A DNA stretch of 64,000 nt from assembly GCF_000327385.1 (NCBI RefSeq), contig NW_008710779.1, positions 483,347-547,346 of the forward strand, written 5' to 3'. Each line of letters begins with the position of its first letter. Within the stretch, counting starts at the first letter, position 1. The translations under genes and the position numbers were made by a program. Shown in pieces: positions 12,601-27,600 of the stretch. The stretch is from Lottia gigantea. Taxonomy: Eukaryota > Mollusca > Gastropoda > Lottiidae. The notes under the pieces are model-generated. The model was not told the DNA's origin and did no database searches. It was given only the letters and a program-made list of their open reading frames with translations.

Positions 12601-15600
12601 TAGTTAATTTAGTAGTGGATACTAATTTCTGAAGACTGTTTAGATATCTTTCTTCATTTTCAATAATATCTATAATATAGAATTAAATAATAGTTTATTA
12701 TATACCATTAATATCATCAATGGGTGGCTGCTAAATAGGTCCGCACATCAGTAAATTCCATTGCAGCTTTCATCTTTTGGACTACTTTTCACACAACTCA
12801 ATATTCTCAATACAACTCTTTCACAACACTCTTCTTACTTAACACACATCTATCATTACACTTACTCCTAACACAATTCTCTTACAACACACACCATTAA
12901 CAACACAATCTTACCTTGAGATCTTATCAACACATCTGTCACAACACAACAACACTCAATAACACACTTCTTACTTAACACATGTCTTTAATACCACTTA
13001 CTCCTCACACAATTCTCTTACAACACACACCATTAATAACACAATCTTACCTCTTAAGATCTAATAACACACAACTGTCACAACACAACATTTCAATAAC
13101 AACACATTTCTTACTTAACACCCATCTGTAATAGCACTTACTCCTCACACACTGCTCTCACCTCTAACAACACACGCTTATTACAACAGACACCTTTTCT
13201 GACACAAATCTTTTACAACACATACCACTCACAACACATTTGTTACAACAATTATCTCCAAACAAACACCTCTTACAACACACAACACAATATGACCATA
13301 ATCATTCACAATAATTATAACCAACTCAAAAAGAGTCAATATATACCTTCAAATTGGTGCCAATGAGTCTCTGAAGATTGGTAAATATTGGAATATCTAT
13401 CTACTCTTTGATTGACTTCTGTCCATAATAGATTTAATTTCATCAAGGATCTAGCTAATTCTTGTAATGTACCAGTTCCAGCTAAACTGAGCTGATCATT
13501 TGTGTCTTCATTAATCTCATTTAATTCACTTTCTCTTTTCTGTAGTTCATTCTTTAAATTCTAAAACAAAACATATATTGCCATGGTTACAGGACACTCT
13601 TAAATATTTAATTAATGATATCTTAATGGAAAGATAGAAAGAAACAACTATATTTTACAAGGATAACAACTTAGGTTCACAGTTAAAGGTCCTTTCTACC
13701 AGCTGATGCTTGGCAAAAACTCTTGGCATTAATCTTTCCCAGATTATCCGTACCCATTTACAGCTAAGTCAACTGGAATTATTAACGATCATCTAACTTT
13801 CATGAGCCGATTCAGATCGGAACTCACATCCACCATTTGATTCACCATGGTAATGCAATAATAACATAGAGATTGGATATATCTAAACTTAAGACTTACC
13901 TTAAACCTGATATTTTCTGTAGTTAAATCTTCCAATGTTTTAATAGAATAATCTTTATTAGATAATGTTTCTTTTATATTCTCTAACCACTCTATTAATT
14001 CATCTATATTATCATACATCTTATTACTCTTAATAATCTTTTCTTTTAATCTTTCATTCTGTTCTTTAGCTAGTTTAATAGTCATCTCCCAGTTCTTATT
14101 CAGCTCACTGACTTGAGTATTCAGCTTCTCCTGATAAGCTGTTTCCATGTTCTCACCAATTGACTTGCTGATATTATTAACGTTGGTTATATTCTGTTTT
14201 AAGGTAACAATATCTTCTGTTACACCCTAAATAACAAAAATATATCAATTACATTATTGTAATGAGAAAGCTTAAAAATAAAAGGTTGGCTTGCAAAGTA
14301 ACACACACCTACAATTTTGCTTTGTTGAAATCAAATTTAAAGGAATACTTCCTCTTAGAATGAATTCAGATTTTCAAACTGGACCAATAAGAGAATATAT
14401 TAATCAGTATTGAATTTATCAGGTGTCCCTGTATAGAACAAAAAATCCATAAAACTAAATAATTATTGAAAAACACTGTAGTCTTATGGATTAATTGGAT
14501 TATAGAAGGATTTTGTTGTATAGTTATGACACCAGATAAGTTCATTGACTTATTTTGGTCATGTATACATGTAGCTTCCGTTTGCATCATTTCTGTATCC
14601 TATCAGACAGCCTTAATTTCTGTTACTTTCCAGATTATGCTGGCACTATCCTCATACTATTTAGTTTAAATCCCAAATTTTTTTTTAAATCCAATTTCAA
14701 TCAATAATCAAGATAAGTATACAAATCAAAAGCTGACTTTAATATCTTAAAACAATAAGAAATAGTAATCAGATATATACATACATTGCTCTCATGTAAT
14801 TGTGCTTCTAATGTTGGTAGATCACCTATTAAAGGATCTTCAGCATGTAAAAATACATCCATTTCATCCATCCAACAAATCAGTCCTTGCATTTGATTCT
14901 GAAGAAAAAAAATTGATAACTGGTAAATAAAGTAAGATTTCAGTATTATCCAGGAATTACAAGAATTTTGAAATCATCATAAAAAGTTATCATTTCCAAG
15001 TTATGTATGGAAACAAATATTTCTCAATATCAAAATTGAAAAACAAATGTTTTGCTACTATATGAAAGATAACTTTACAGGCAAGGTAAAATACACCCAC
15101 TGGCAGCTTTGATTTTAAATAAAAATATTTGGCTCTTCATGTAGGCGTATAAAATATACCAGGGCCAATATGACAATTTGTATATAAACAACTAATATCT
15201 AGAATCCCAAGATTTCACATCTTTGCTACTCTTTAAGTTCCAAGCGAAAATGGCTTACCTGAAAAAGACGTTGCTGAGCCAAAGATTTTTCTAACTGTGT
15301 AAGTCTTTCATTAATAGTAGTAGATATATTTCTCCAATGACTATTAATATTATCTAAATCTTTATTTATTGTTGCTATTTGTTCTGGTGAATTCTTAATA
15401 AGTTCCGTACCAGTTTGCTGTATATAGTTTATGCTAGCTTGATGACCTCGAACATCACTTTGATATTCCTTAAAAAAGAAAGTCAGTAATAACATTGACA
15501 AACTTTCATTTGATATTCCTAGAAGATATGTTAACAATAGCAGACAACAATCTGATAGTCCTAAAAATATATTAACATTAAAGCTATCATGCTCTTATTT

Positions 15601-18600
15601 CACTAAAATAAATTATCTAAAAAAAAAATAGACCACTTACTGTTAGAAGTTGCAATACTTTTTGAAGAAATGAAATGAAATGAATGGAGTTTTAGGTCCT
15701 ACTTTTCTGCAACATGTGGGCTAAGGAATTTTTTTATTTCAAGAGCATGATAGCTTTAATCATTTCAAAAATAAACATAGGCTCAGGTGCATACATGAAA
15801 TTTAACAATCCCATAATTACATTAACAATTCTAATCAATACAGTCCATATTCTTCTCAAAACAAAGTTAATATTTAAACTAAATTGAAGTACAAAATTTA
15901 TTTCAAAAAAATAAACCGTAATTGATGGAAACATGAAATGAGTACTAACTTTATATTGAGCAAGTTGTTTTTCTGTTGATTCTACATCAGTTATTTTGAC
16001 TTTCTCTCCTTTTAAAATGTTCTCCATATCACATATCCATTTTAATAAAGCTTGCATAGCATCAACATATGACTTAGGTGGTGTTTTCTCCATATATTTC
16101 TCTAGAGCAGTCAAGTTTAAACCTAAAGCACAAACATAACATCTTATATCACAGACATCTTATAATTGTAATATCACCCTGTAGATCACTTAGGCCCTAC
16201 TCGTTTACAACCAATCTGAAACTGGATTCCGAATCCGTGTCACTGGTTTACAATGGTTTGCCCTGAATCTTAATCCGGATTTCCAATCCGTTTCCTAGGG
16301 CAGATTCGTTGGATTCAAGATGGCGTCATTCATAGGGCACTTATAGTTTTAAATTAGTCTTGCTTTTCGAATCTGTTTCACTCGTTTACAACATGAATCT
16401 GATGTACCAAACTGGTTTCAGATTTTTTGTAATCGAGTAGGGCCTTATACAAAGTGATAACATCTTCTGGTTATGTTTTATCAAAAAAAATATATAACAA
16501 AGTTTCAGGTACTTCTTTGGCTTAATACATCTTCAGTTTTTAACGATCTCAATCCAGTTCGCTTACTTCTGCTCCGAAAGCCTGATTTTGAAAAGTTTAA
16601 CACCATTACCAAGCTAGATGTCCTGATGAGGACTGTGAATTTGAAATGCATTTCAGCAGCACAAGATAAGCTCTAGTTAAACTGCTGAGGTTATTGATAT
16701 TTTGATTGGTCAAAGATCTATTTTTTTATTTTAACTTAATCCTTTATATATTAAAACAGAGGAAACATGAATTTGAGTGTAATTCTTGCATAAGGGCTAA
16801 ATAGCCTGGATAATTGAAGATGGAAGCTAAATGATTTTCTTTTCATGTCTTTTTTAACCTATCAATATAAAACTATAACAGCATTGGTATGGCTTACCCA
16901 TTCTTTCATAAGTCAAATCCCACGAAGCCTTAAATACTCCATAATCCAGCATCATTTTCGATTCTGTTCCAAAATTATTGGCTTCATTATGTAGTTTCTC
17001 AATTCTGGAGTCATGATTTTTCATTGCTTTCAATTTGACCTGCGGAAAAATCAATGTTTTATGAAATTATAATATCTATTCTGATAGAAGAGCTCCAGAT
17101 TTTTTGTTTGTGAGTGGATTTCTTAACTTACAGTAGGATCTGAAGATGTTTATAAGAAATTTATGTTAATAAATTCAACCAATCAAATGACATTTTCAGT
17201 AGCAGATCAATCACCACTTAGTATGGGCTGACAATTTCAGCAATTTTCAAGCTAGTACAGAAAATTAGAAAGACGTAAATAAACCCATTAAGTGTCTCCA
17301 AATGTTGAATTTTTGAATAAAAGTTTAAATTAGAAGCTCAGCAATTTCAAGTATAGTACAGAAAAGTAGAATGACATAGATAAAAGCAACCAGAACTGTG
17401 AACAGCTCTGAGTGTGGCATGAGACCTTATCCAATGAACGAAAATAATCATTACAAAATCAAAATGTGACAAATCGATAACGATTTGCCACGCAATAAGT
17501 GTCCTTAAATGAAAAAATTTAATCTGTTTAATACAAAATCTAAATGTACCTTGCACTGATCTAGAATCTTCTTCACCTCAGTACTGTCACTAGGAATTTG
17601 GGAATTATTTTCTAGCCATAATTCATAGCTTGATAATATCTTCTGTAAATCATCTAGTTCGTTGTACCATTTTCTACTGCTCATATTAGATTCTATATGA
17701 CGTTTTGTCTGAGTGAGATTAGTAGTTAACTCTTTCCACCTGTTTTCTAATTTATTCATGGCTGACGATGTTTCTGATCCTAAATCTAACATAGCTTTAT
17801 CTGTAATAATAAAACACATTATGTTATGTAACGTAATGTAATATAACGTAACATAACGTAACGTATTATGTTATAAAATAGCGCTAAATACATCAATTGT
17901 AGAGCGATATAGAAATATTAAAACAGAACCTAAAAAACATGTTGTTATATTATATCCTAAAAAACATGTTATGTTATGTTATGTTATGTTATGTTATGTT
18001 ATATTATGTTATGTTATGTTATGTGGCATGTATTGTATTGTATTGTATTGTATTGTATTGTATTGTATTGTATTGTATTGTATTGTATTGTATTATATTA
18101 TATTATTATTTTATATTATATTATATTATATTTTCGGTTATGTTATATCATATATATATATTTTCGCTACATGAAGATGTATCACTTTTCAAATGGAAAT
18201 CTGACATTGTGTTAAGCCTTGATTGAAAACAATATATATCAAAACTTACCCTTTTTTAAATCTGAAACTGCAGCTTCACCAAGATCTATTGCTTGCTTAA
18301 TTTCTCCTTTGTGTTCTTCAAAATCTTTCTCAACATCCTGCAGATTAAATTCATATTACATAAACTTATATATTGATAAATTGAATTTGAATTGATCCAT
18401 TCCTTGAGCCCTTGTATTAAAACTTATACCCATGGTCTATACAAGTAAGAGAACAAATAGAGAAAATCGTTTTTAATATTGAGAGCATTGTACTATAGCA
18501 GTGACTGAAATCATTCTCAAATGTTGGTTCTTATATAAGTCTACATGTGAAAATCTAAGATAACTTAAGAAATATCAATGCCTAAAAAAACCCTCAGAAT

Positions 18601-21600
18601 TTAATCAGTGATGTTTCTATTTATATTTGTTTTCTATTTAAACCATCAACAATAATGCATCATCATTTACCAGAACTAAAACCATTTTTTCCTCTTCTGT
18701 AAATTGTTGCTGGCCCTCAGTAGAAGTTAGTAATTGTAGGGTACCTTCAATACGATCAAACCAATCATTCAATTCTCTCAATTTCTTCTCAAAATCTAAT
18801 ATATTGCCAGTTTTCTGTGCAGATTGTTGTGGTACATTAACAGCTTTCACAAAATCTGTTGAATCTAAATCTTTAGAAAGTTCTACACCAGAGTTAGCAA
18901 TCTAAAATACGGTTAAAAAGTTTCATTACAGTGTTTAAGTAACATCCGTGTGACCCATCATACCTTAGTCTCAGAAACAGGAATTTTCAGCCAAGTCAAG
19001 TTGGTGCCTGCAAATCCATGTGTGTCCCTACCCTTAGAAAAAAATGCAGGGGAACATATGTTTAAAAAAAATTCCCGTAGGAGGAACCCCAGCTCACTTA
19101 AAAATCCACAGGCGCCCCACTTAAGTCCCAGACAATCATTTGTTTTTCCCAGAAAATAAAGCCAAAATATATGATAGGTCTAAAATAGCTCTGTATGACT
19201 ATTATGAATGTTTTTAAGTTTTCATATGGAAAAAGCTATTACATAGTTTCTTTACCTCTTTACTCTGTAGTTCCATTTGTTGAACTAGCTGTTCCCATCT
19301 TATTTGTAAAATTTCCAATTGACCACTAATTTCTTCCATAACTTCTTTACTATTCACTTTTTCAACTATGGCTTGACCACAAACATTTAAATTATCAAAT
19401 CTAGCTACTTGTTCAACCATATCATGTTCTATCAACTAAAATATATGATAATATATAATCTAGAATATCATGTTCTATCAACTAAAATATATGATAATAT
19501 ATAATCTAGAATATCATGTTCTATCAACTAAAATATATCATAATATATAATCTAGAATATCATGTTCTATCAACTAAAATATATCATAATATATAATCTA
19601 GAATATCATGTTCTATCAACTAAAATATATCATAATATATAATCTAGAATATCATGTTCTATCAACTAAAATATATCATAATATATAATCTAGAATATCA
19701 TGTTCTATCAACTAAAATATATCATAATATATAATCTAGAATATCATGTTCTATCAACTAAAATATATCATAATATATAATCTAGAATATCATGTTCTAT
19801 CAACTAAAATATATCATAATATATAATCTAGAATATCATGTTCTATCAACTAAAATATATCATAATATATAATCTAGAATATCATGTTCTATCAATCTAG
19901 AATATCATGTTTTATCAACTAAAATATATTATAATATATAATCTAGAATATTATGTTCTATCAACTGAAATATATCATAATATGTATTCTAGAATATCAT
20001 GTTTTATCAACTAAAATATATTATAATATATATTCTAAAATCTAGAAATATATAAGCAAATCTAGAATATAAATGTTTTATGATCTAGAAATATATAATC
20101 AAATCTAGAATATTATGTTCTATTATATAATCACATCTAGAATATCATGTTCTATTATCTAGAAATATATAATCAAATCTAGAATATAAATGTTTTATGA
20201 TCTAGAAATATATAATCAAATCTAGAATATCATGTTCCATTATATAATCACATCTAGAATATCATGTTCTATGATCTTAAAATATATAATCAAATCTAGA
20301 ATATCATGTTCTGTTATATAGAAATATATAATTAAATCCAGAAATATAATGTTCTATAAACTAGAAATATAATCAATTCTAGAATATCAATGTTTAATGA
20401 TCTAGAAATGTATAATAGACATATTATTTTTTATTATCTAGCAAGATATTATCAAATCTAGAATATCATGTTCTATCATCTAGAAATATAACATTCACAG
20501 ATTGAGAATTACATAATCAAATCTAGAATATTGTGTTCTATTATCTAAAACAACATAAGCAAATCTAGACATATAACGTACATAAACTTTAGTATCATGT
20601 ATCATCAAATATCATGTTCTTGGCTGACCATGATTATAGATAGCTTTAGGTGGATAAAAGCCAAGCTAAAATATCACGTGACTGATTCCAATCAAGTAAG
20701 GAAACAGATTGTGATTAATGTCGACACGTATAGTAATAATTTATATGTTTTGAAAACTAAATTATGCACGTACCTTAAGTTCTCTGACTTGATGTTCAAC
20801 CTGTTCTGGTTTACTTAAATCAGCTTTAGACATAGCTTTCAATACCTGCTCTTTAGATGCTAACCAATTAGAGAACTGCAGTTGTTCACTATTAAAATGT
20901 TGCCATTTTAACAAGACATCTTGTAGTAGTATCCATTGTTCTTCTGTCCAATGACAAATATTACTCCATCTCTTTCCAAGTAATTCTAGCTCTTTCTCCA
21001 TCTTATCACAAACTACAATAATACAAGACATAAACCTACAGTAGAGTTCTTGGCACAACTATCCATCATAAAGCAAAACTCAATGACACCAGTAGTTCGA
21101 ATGCATACTAATAAAAATCGGATCTTCTTAAAATGAGTGATCTTGTTTTTAATTTTACTTTAAATATTTAGAACCATGACAGTCAATTTACCATCTTTTC
21201 TACGGAGGATTTGCTCAAAAGTTTACATGTTTAAAGTAAACTCATTTGGATGACAATAATTCACATATATTTGGATGTTTAAGGAACCTATTTGTTCACT
21301 TCATTGGGTACAAGGGTCAAAGGTCAATTTGCCCTTCCTCGAAATATGGAACAAACTTTTTCATTTAATATTCTTTCAAAACTTTTCTTTCACATTTATA
21401 AACCTACATCCGTTATAGCAAGATGGATGCATTGCACTTGATAAATCATATCAGTAAGCCTTTGTTTTTTTTAGATCAAGTAGGTAACTCTCAGGCTTGT
21501 ATTTAGCTCTTTCAATTAAAGATAGACTATAACGCCTACCTTCCTGTGAGTTCTCATCATCTATAACAACTACCATATTCTGTAGACTATCCACAATATC

Positions 21601-24600
21601 TTGTTCCTTTTCTACAGCATCTTGAATTTTCTACCGAAAAAATAACAAAGATACAAAGGTTATTTCATGTTCTTCTTTTCCGCTGATGTAGCTATCATGA
21701 AGTAAAAAATTGTATGCACTATACAATTAGTAAACTGATACCTTTCCTATTTAGAACTATCTAGGAAATTTGATTTGCACATCCTGGTGGATATGAAGAG
21801 CCTTTGGTGTTGTAGCAAACACCACTTAGAAGTATGTCATCCATTCCTGCACAATTTAATGATTTTTCGTTCTGGTTTCCACTCCTAAGTTTTCATTGCT
21901 TAGCATTAATCCTTGTAGCTCCTTCCTTTGCTTAGGAAAAGTCAAACCATTTCTTCCCATAATCATACCTTGTGTGTTTCTATCTGGTTTTGTATTGTCT
22001 TTAAATCTGTACCAATCGTATCATGTGTTTTTATATGATTTTCCATCCAACTTAACCATTTAGAGAGTTCTTCTAATTGTTCATGTTGCAATGTCATTAA
22101 CAACTTCTGAAGCCTATAGACAATAAAAAAATATATAAAACATTTGCAAAAGATGGTAAGTATCCTTTTCTAAGTTGGTTAAGAAGCATAGAGCCATAAA
22201 AATAGATTGTGAAGGATACAAACTGAAAACTTAATGTTACGTCAAGAAAATATGGATTCCAGTCGATTTATTCTGAGTAATTCAGATTAGGCCATGATCA
22301 CAACTGGCAGATAAATAAGGATACAATTATCCAAAGCATCAATAGAACTTTCCATCTGGATCATTGATAACCACTCAAATCAATAGCAAATACAATGTGG
22401 AAGAAAAATACCGGATGCCAATTGTTGTGAGATAGTAGTTGAAAGCCGACATGAGGCCGTCTTTCAGAAGCACGGGCAGTGTCATCAGAATCAGGATATG
22501 AACCCATGGGACCTAATTCTCTAGCAGAAGATAATCTAACTTGCTACAGGTTGAGATTATTCCCAAAAAAATCTGTTTACCTAGTTTGTCTTTCCAATGA
22601 TTTCTGACGTAAAGATTCCCAGCGTTTATTGAGTAGTTCCATTTGAACATGGATTTCATCTTTTTCTTCTTCACTGACTCTAGTATCATTGATTAAATCA
22701 TTGCCTTCTTTTAATACACTACCAATATTATCTTGATGTTCTGTTAAATCTAACATAAACTCCTAAAAACATCAATGATAAAATCTTTATATGCATGTAA
22801 CAGAATTTCCTTTCTATATTCTTATAGCATGCAATTTCACTTCTGATTGAAAAAACAGAAGATTTAACTGCATTATGATTCATAAAGGGGGTACGAGTCT
22901 TCTGTCATCTAACCCTTGATATGGACACCTCAATTTCTCCATACTATAAATCACTAATTATAGGGATTGTAAAGAGTTTATCTAAATTTTTTATGTGTTA
23001 CAGGGACACTGATAGCATCAATTTGCATAATTCCAATTTTCAGTCAGACGCCTGTGGTGCCTGCGATTCCATAAAAAAGTGTCTCTAGTTAAATTGCAAA
23101 ATATGCTAGTATCTCATAAGGCTCTTTGGGATTAATGACATCATCAAAAGCTTAGTTTTAGTGGAATTTCAGGAACCACAGACGTCTGATTGAAAATTTG
23201 AATGGTATAAATTGATGGCAATTTGCCCAGTGGAAAGACACGAAAGCTAGCTTAAAGCCAGCATTTTCCCTCAGTGGAAACATAATCATGAACTAAAGCT
23301 TTACTTTCGCAATATTAGTCCCTACATGAGGTCAAATAAAAATTAAATTATCAAATGAAACCAAACCATACCTCATGTTTATTAAATTGTTGTTTAACTA
23401 TAGAAACTTGTGTATGTATAGGTTCTTGGTTCTCTATAGTTTCTTCTGCAGCCAGTAACCATGCTAGTACATTCTCTAGTCCATCTTGGTATTGTAACAG
23501 ATGAACTGAGGCAGTACTACATCTACTGGACTGAGGTTCACCACTTGACATTTTCTGTAAATAAAACAACCACAATTACTAATTTTGACTGGTATCGGGC
23601 AAAATTTAAAAGAACAGAAATTCTGGCTGAAATAAAATTTAAATACATTTATGGTCTCATTAAATGATATAAGCCTACAAAGTCTTTATCTCAAGCAAAA
23701 ACTAAAACTTATTGTATCAAATTTCGTAACAATTTCATGGAAGATCAAACTGGTCTTTGGTATGAGTCTCTCCCAAATTATCAGCTTGGTTGTCTGGAAT
23801 TATGATTGAAGATGACTTATTCAAGGTCATCAGAATTTCAAATGCTGACCGAGATTAGAAACCAGAGACCCGACTTGTTTTCAACATAGCCAAGCAAATG
23901 ACGTCAAATACAGAATCAACATTCTAACGGTCTGTGCTACAGAATAAATTTTATATATTAATTATCTCAAATTTCCAAATACACAATCTTTGTATAAATA
24001 GTATCATCTACAGTTAAGTAGCCAAAAATATTCAGCTGAGAATATGCATTACTTTCATAATTAGTTTCTCAAGTATATGTTTCTTCAAACTCCTAAATCT
24101 TAGTAAACCTTAGTTATTTAATTTTCCTTTAAACCCGAAAAAAATCTGAGACAAATTTAACGCATATTTAAATATACTTTTCACAGGTTATTTAGGAATC
24201 AAAAAATCAGTGGTAATCCAAGTACGCAAATAAAATATGTGACTTACAGAGGAGTTCCGCAACCCTAGTCCAGGGTTTCTGGGGAGGGGGGAAGCTAAAT
24301 TTTTGGGGGCTCAATTTGGTGACACAAAAAATCTTTCAAGTCCTCTAAATTTTGAGGGTGGGCCAAATATTTCTTAGCTATTTTATAATAATCTCAATTT
24401 ATCATTTGGCTTGATTTTTAGAATTTCCTGTTTTAAAGGTTTATAAATCTAAATATTCTATCATTATACTTCAATAACTAGATTATAAACAACACTGTAC
24501 AGCGTACAATACATTATAAACAATTGAATCATTCAAATTGTTTATAACATAAATACATTTTGAACTGTTACAAAAAATTAAACAGACAGAGCACAAGAAT

Positions 24601-27600
24601 AAGGAGTGCTATTTGTTAATCAGAAGTCAGAATTAACTTGTTACAAGAAAAAATGCCAAGTTGTGAAATGTAATAAATATAATTAATTTTTTGATAGAAA
24701 TCATACATCTTTCTGGCAGGGTTCAATATAAGCCGCATCAAATTGCATTTTGCAAGTCAAAACGACCCTTTTTGTCATCTAATATTTCCTAATAAATTAT
24801 TTATTAATTTATATTTATCACGACGATCTACGAATTAAATATAATAATATAATTTTGAACAATCTTCTACGGTCTCTATAACCTTCTAAACTGTCATCAT
24901 TGGAAAGATCGATCTGAGTTCTGAGGTCTATGGGCCGTATGCAGCGCTCTTACCTTGCCTAAAGTTGAACTTTGGCTAAAGTCGAACTTTACAAAGTTAG
25001 GATTAAGGCTTTCATTTTCTACATTTGATAGTCAAATTCAAGCACGGCTTTCGTAAAGATCGACCGGTGCATACCTAAAGTTTGACTTAAGTCTAACTTT
25101 AGTCAAAGTTTCGGTAAAGTAGAGTGCTGCATATGGCCATATTACTGTTATATTTTAAATTGCCTCTGAATTTTCATGAAACAAGAATAAAAATTTAACT
25201 TGATAAGCCGAAACTAAAATTTGGTGTGATAAATTGCAAAACAAATTTTTTTTCGAAATTGAACCTTGCATGCTTAATGGTTGAATTTTTTTATTGCCAA
25301 TCGTGCTTCATTTTCACAAGTTTTTCATTAACAGGATTTCAGTAATCACAATTTAGGGCAAAACGTAAAAATTGGCATATCTCATCATGAGAATTAAAGC
25401 AAATGACCACTTCTGTAAATGACCTTTAAAAGAGTAATTATCTGGACACAATTTATGTAATTAAACAATTGCTGTGTCTAGTGCAATTCTTTATATACAA
25501 TTTTTATGATGCCTTGGACATCAGTGCTGGATAACTTTGAGAGCGATTATTGACGGCAGGATATTCATCAATAATTATTTAATAATCTAAATGATTTTAA
25601 TGAGAAATCTTCCAAATACTAAAGAAAATCATGTCCAAATTTTCAATTCTATAAGTTATTTTTGTGTCAGAGAAAGTATATTCTTGCTTTGATTGGTTAA
25701 TATAGTTTATTGTGGGTATGTTATGTACTGAAGGGAAACTATGTTGAAGAGATTACTAACTGACAATTAATTAATAATGAAAGTTTATGGTTGATAATCC
25801 ACATTATAAATTCCTAGCGACAATAATCAATTATTTCAAATATTATGCCCTGCCCTAAACATCAGTGCACACACCAGAATATAGAATCGAAAGTTTTAAT
25901 CAAGGAAAGCAAAAAATTTCTTAAAGGAACACTACGTCTTAGAATGAACATGAAATTTAAGAATTTTAAACTTGGCCAATAAGAGTATATATTAATCAGT
26001 AGATATACTTGGTGTCATAAATAACATAACAGGATCCTTATGTAATCCGATAAATCCAAAAAATTTAGTAATTATCCATAAAAATACAATTAACTATTGA
26101 AATTCTCTTAATATCAAGATTAAGCGTTTTTCAATAATTACTTAGTTTTATGAATTTTCCAGATTTTACAGGGATTCTGTTGTAACTTTATGACACCAGG
26201 TAAGTTCACTGATGAATATATACTCATATTAACCATTCTTGAGAACTTACATAATTCATTCTAAGACGTAGTATCACTTTAAGTTTCTGAGATAAGAGAT
26301 ATACCTTAAGCTTAACGTTCATTAACATTCCATAGACAACAGAAGATGTAATTTCTATAAGAATTTAAAGTTTGGCCTACTTTCATGAAATAACTTTACC
26401 TGCTGGAATTATCTGCCTGGCAGAACACATCCTGTACTTCAAAATCTATTTATAGAAACTTCAACTGACAGAACTTTAGACTTCATACACACCTATAGCA
26501 ATTTAATGCTTAACCTTTTCAAAACTACGTCAAAATTGGTCAAATTTGAAATAATTTGAAGCTCACCTTAAATTAGAAACTAGCTATCCCAACAAAAATA
26601 TAGTCCAACAAAAAAGGAGAGCATCCTTCAGTTTAAAAGGGAGATGATGAATGAACTGAAATGTCTAGTTAACTGAAGCTATACAGTACAGTACAGTACA
26701 TGGTAATATAGGTCATAGTGAGCTGTGAAAACTAGGGCTGGTGTATAAGACAGCACATATAGCAGGAAAGATGGAGGCTAGTTTTTGTTTACATTTCCAT
26801 CAGTTTTTTAATTAGATGTCTAGAGTCCATTCATTAGTGTTTAATTTGTTTATTAAAGTACATAGTTACTCATGACAGTATAATCAAAACATTATGTATC
26901 TTGTAATATGGTGGAGGTGATATACCAATGTGTTAATCAACAGGTAGAATTAGGCCAATGTCACCGTATGTTAGCCTTCAGAGAGATAAACACCTGGTAA
27001 CTTTTATTTACAAAGTTTTTAGTAATTTGCTTTAAACCACTTTTATTGCTTGCATGTAAATTTGATACGAAGTGAATTTAAAAGTGGAGAAAATGGTGAC
27101 ATGTTTTGAAGGTTTGACAAAATATTTGAGCTGTATAAAAGCTACACAACCAAGGGTGGCAATCCCGGGGGACGGGGCAGGGATGGGCAGACATGTCTCC
27201 CCCTAGTTCCTGACTGGGAGTGACATCATATATGTTGTCTCCCCCACCCCCCTGAAAAATAGCCATTAAAGAAAAATCAATTCATTCATACAATTGACCT
27301 GGATGTCATATTCCCTTCATTCATTCAATTGACCACTATAGTTCGTAAATATATATAATAGATAATCTTGATATACATCGATAAGGAAATTAGCCGACAA
27401 TAATCTCTGGTATTATCTGGGTATCTATATATTGCACATTGGAGGTAGCTTCAAGAGAGGTCAAGAGATAATAGAAGGCCTATATCATGTTGCCCAAATA
27501 GTTTGAATGATTATTGCATTATTCAGAGTCAGGGAAGAATAACTAAATAACTAATAGTTTATTTCCTTTAAATTGTCGTTTCAATCTTCAAAAAACAGTT

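Larger units (their letters stand above)
6619..23554 (-). other. exons for hinge 1 and the N-terminal spectrin-repeat rod
   Basis: Twenty-five exons encode triple-helical spectrin repeats. Repeat 1 opens with [20 protein letters not shown] (exon 23372-23554). Conserved repeat cores follow, for example [47 protein letters not shown], each with the typical tryptophan. Hinge 1 between CH2 and repeat 1 is only about 40 residues, serine/proline-rich, against roughly 75 in human as I recall. Exon 10348-10521 has [14 protein letters not shown], matching the human FRLFQKPANFEQRL segment. The last exon in the window, 6619-6777, ends after [17 protein letters not shown] with a good donor, so the rod continues off the left side. 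Confidence 0.92.

Noticed and set aside
17939-18226. Three overlapping Tyr/Leu/Cys-rich open frames
   Set aside because: Shadows of the pentanucleotide array in three frames.
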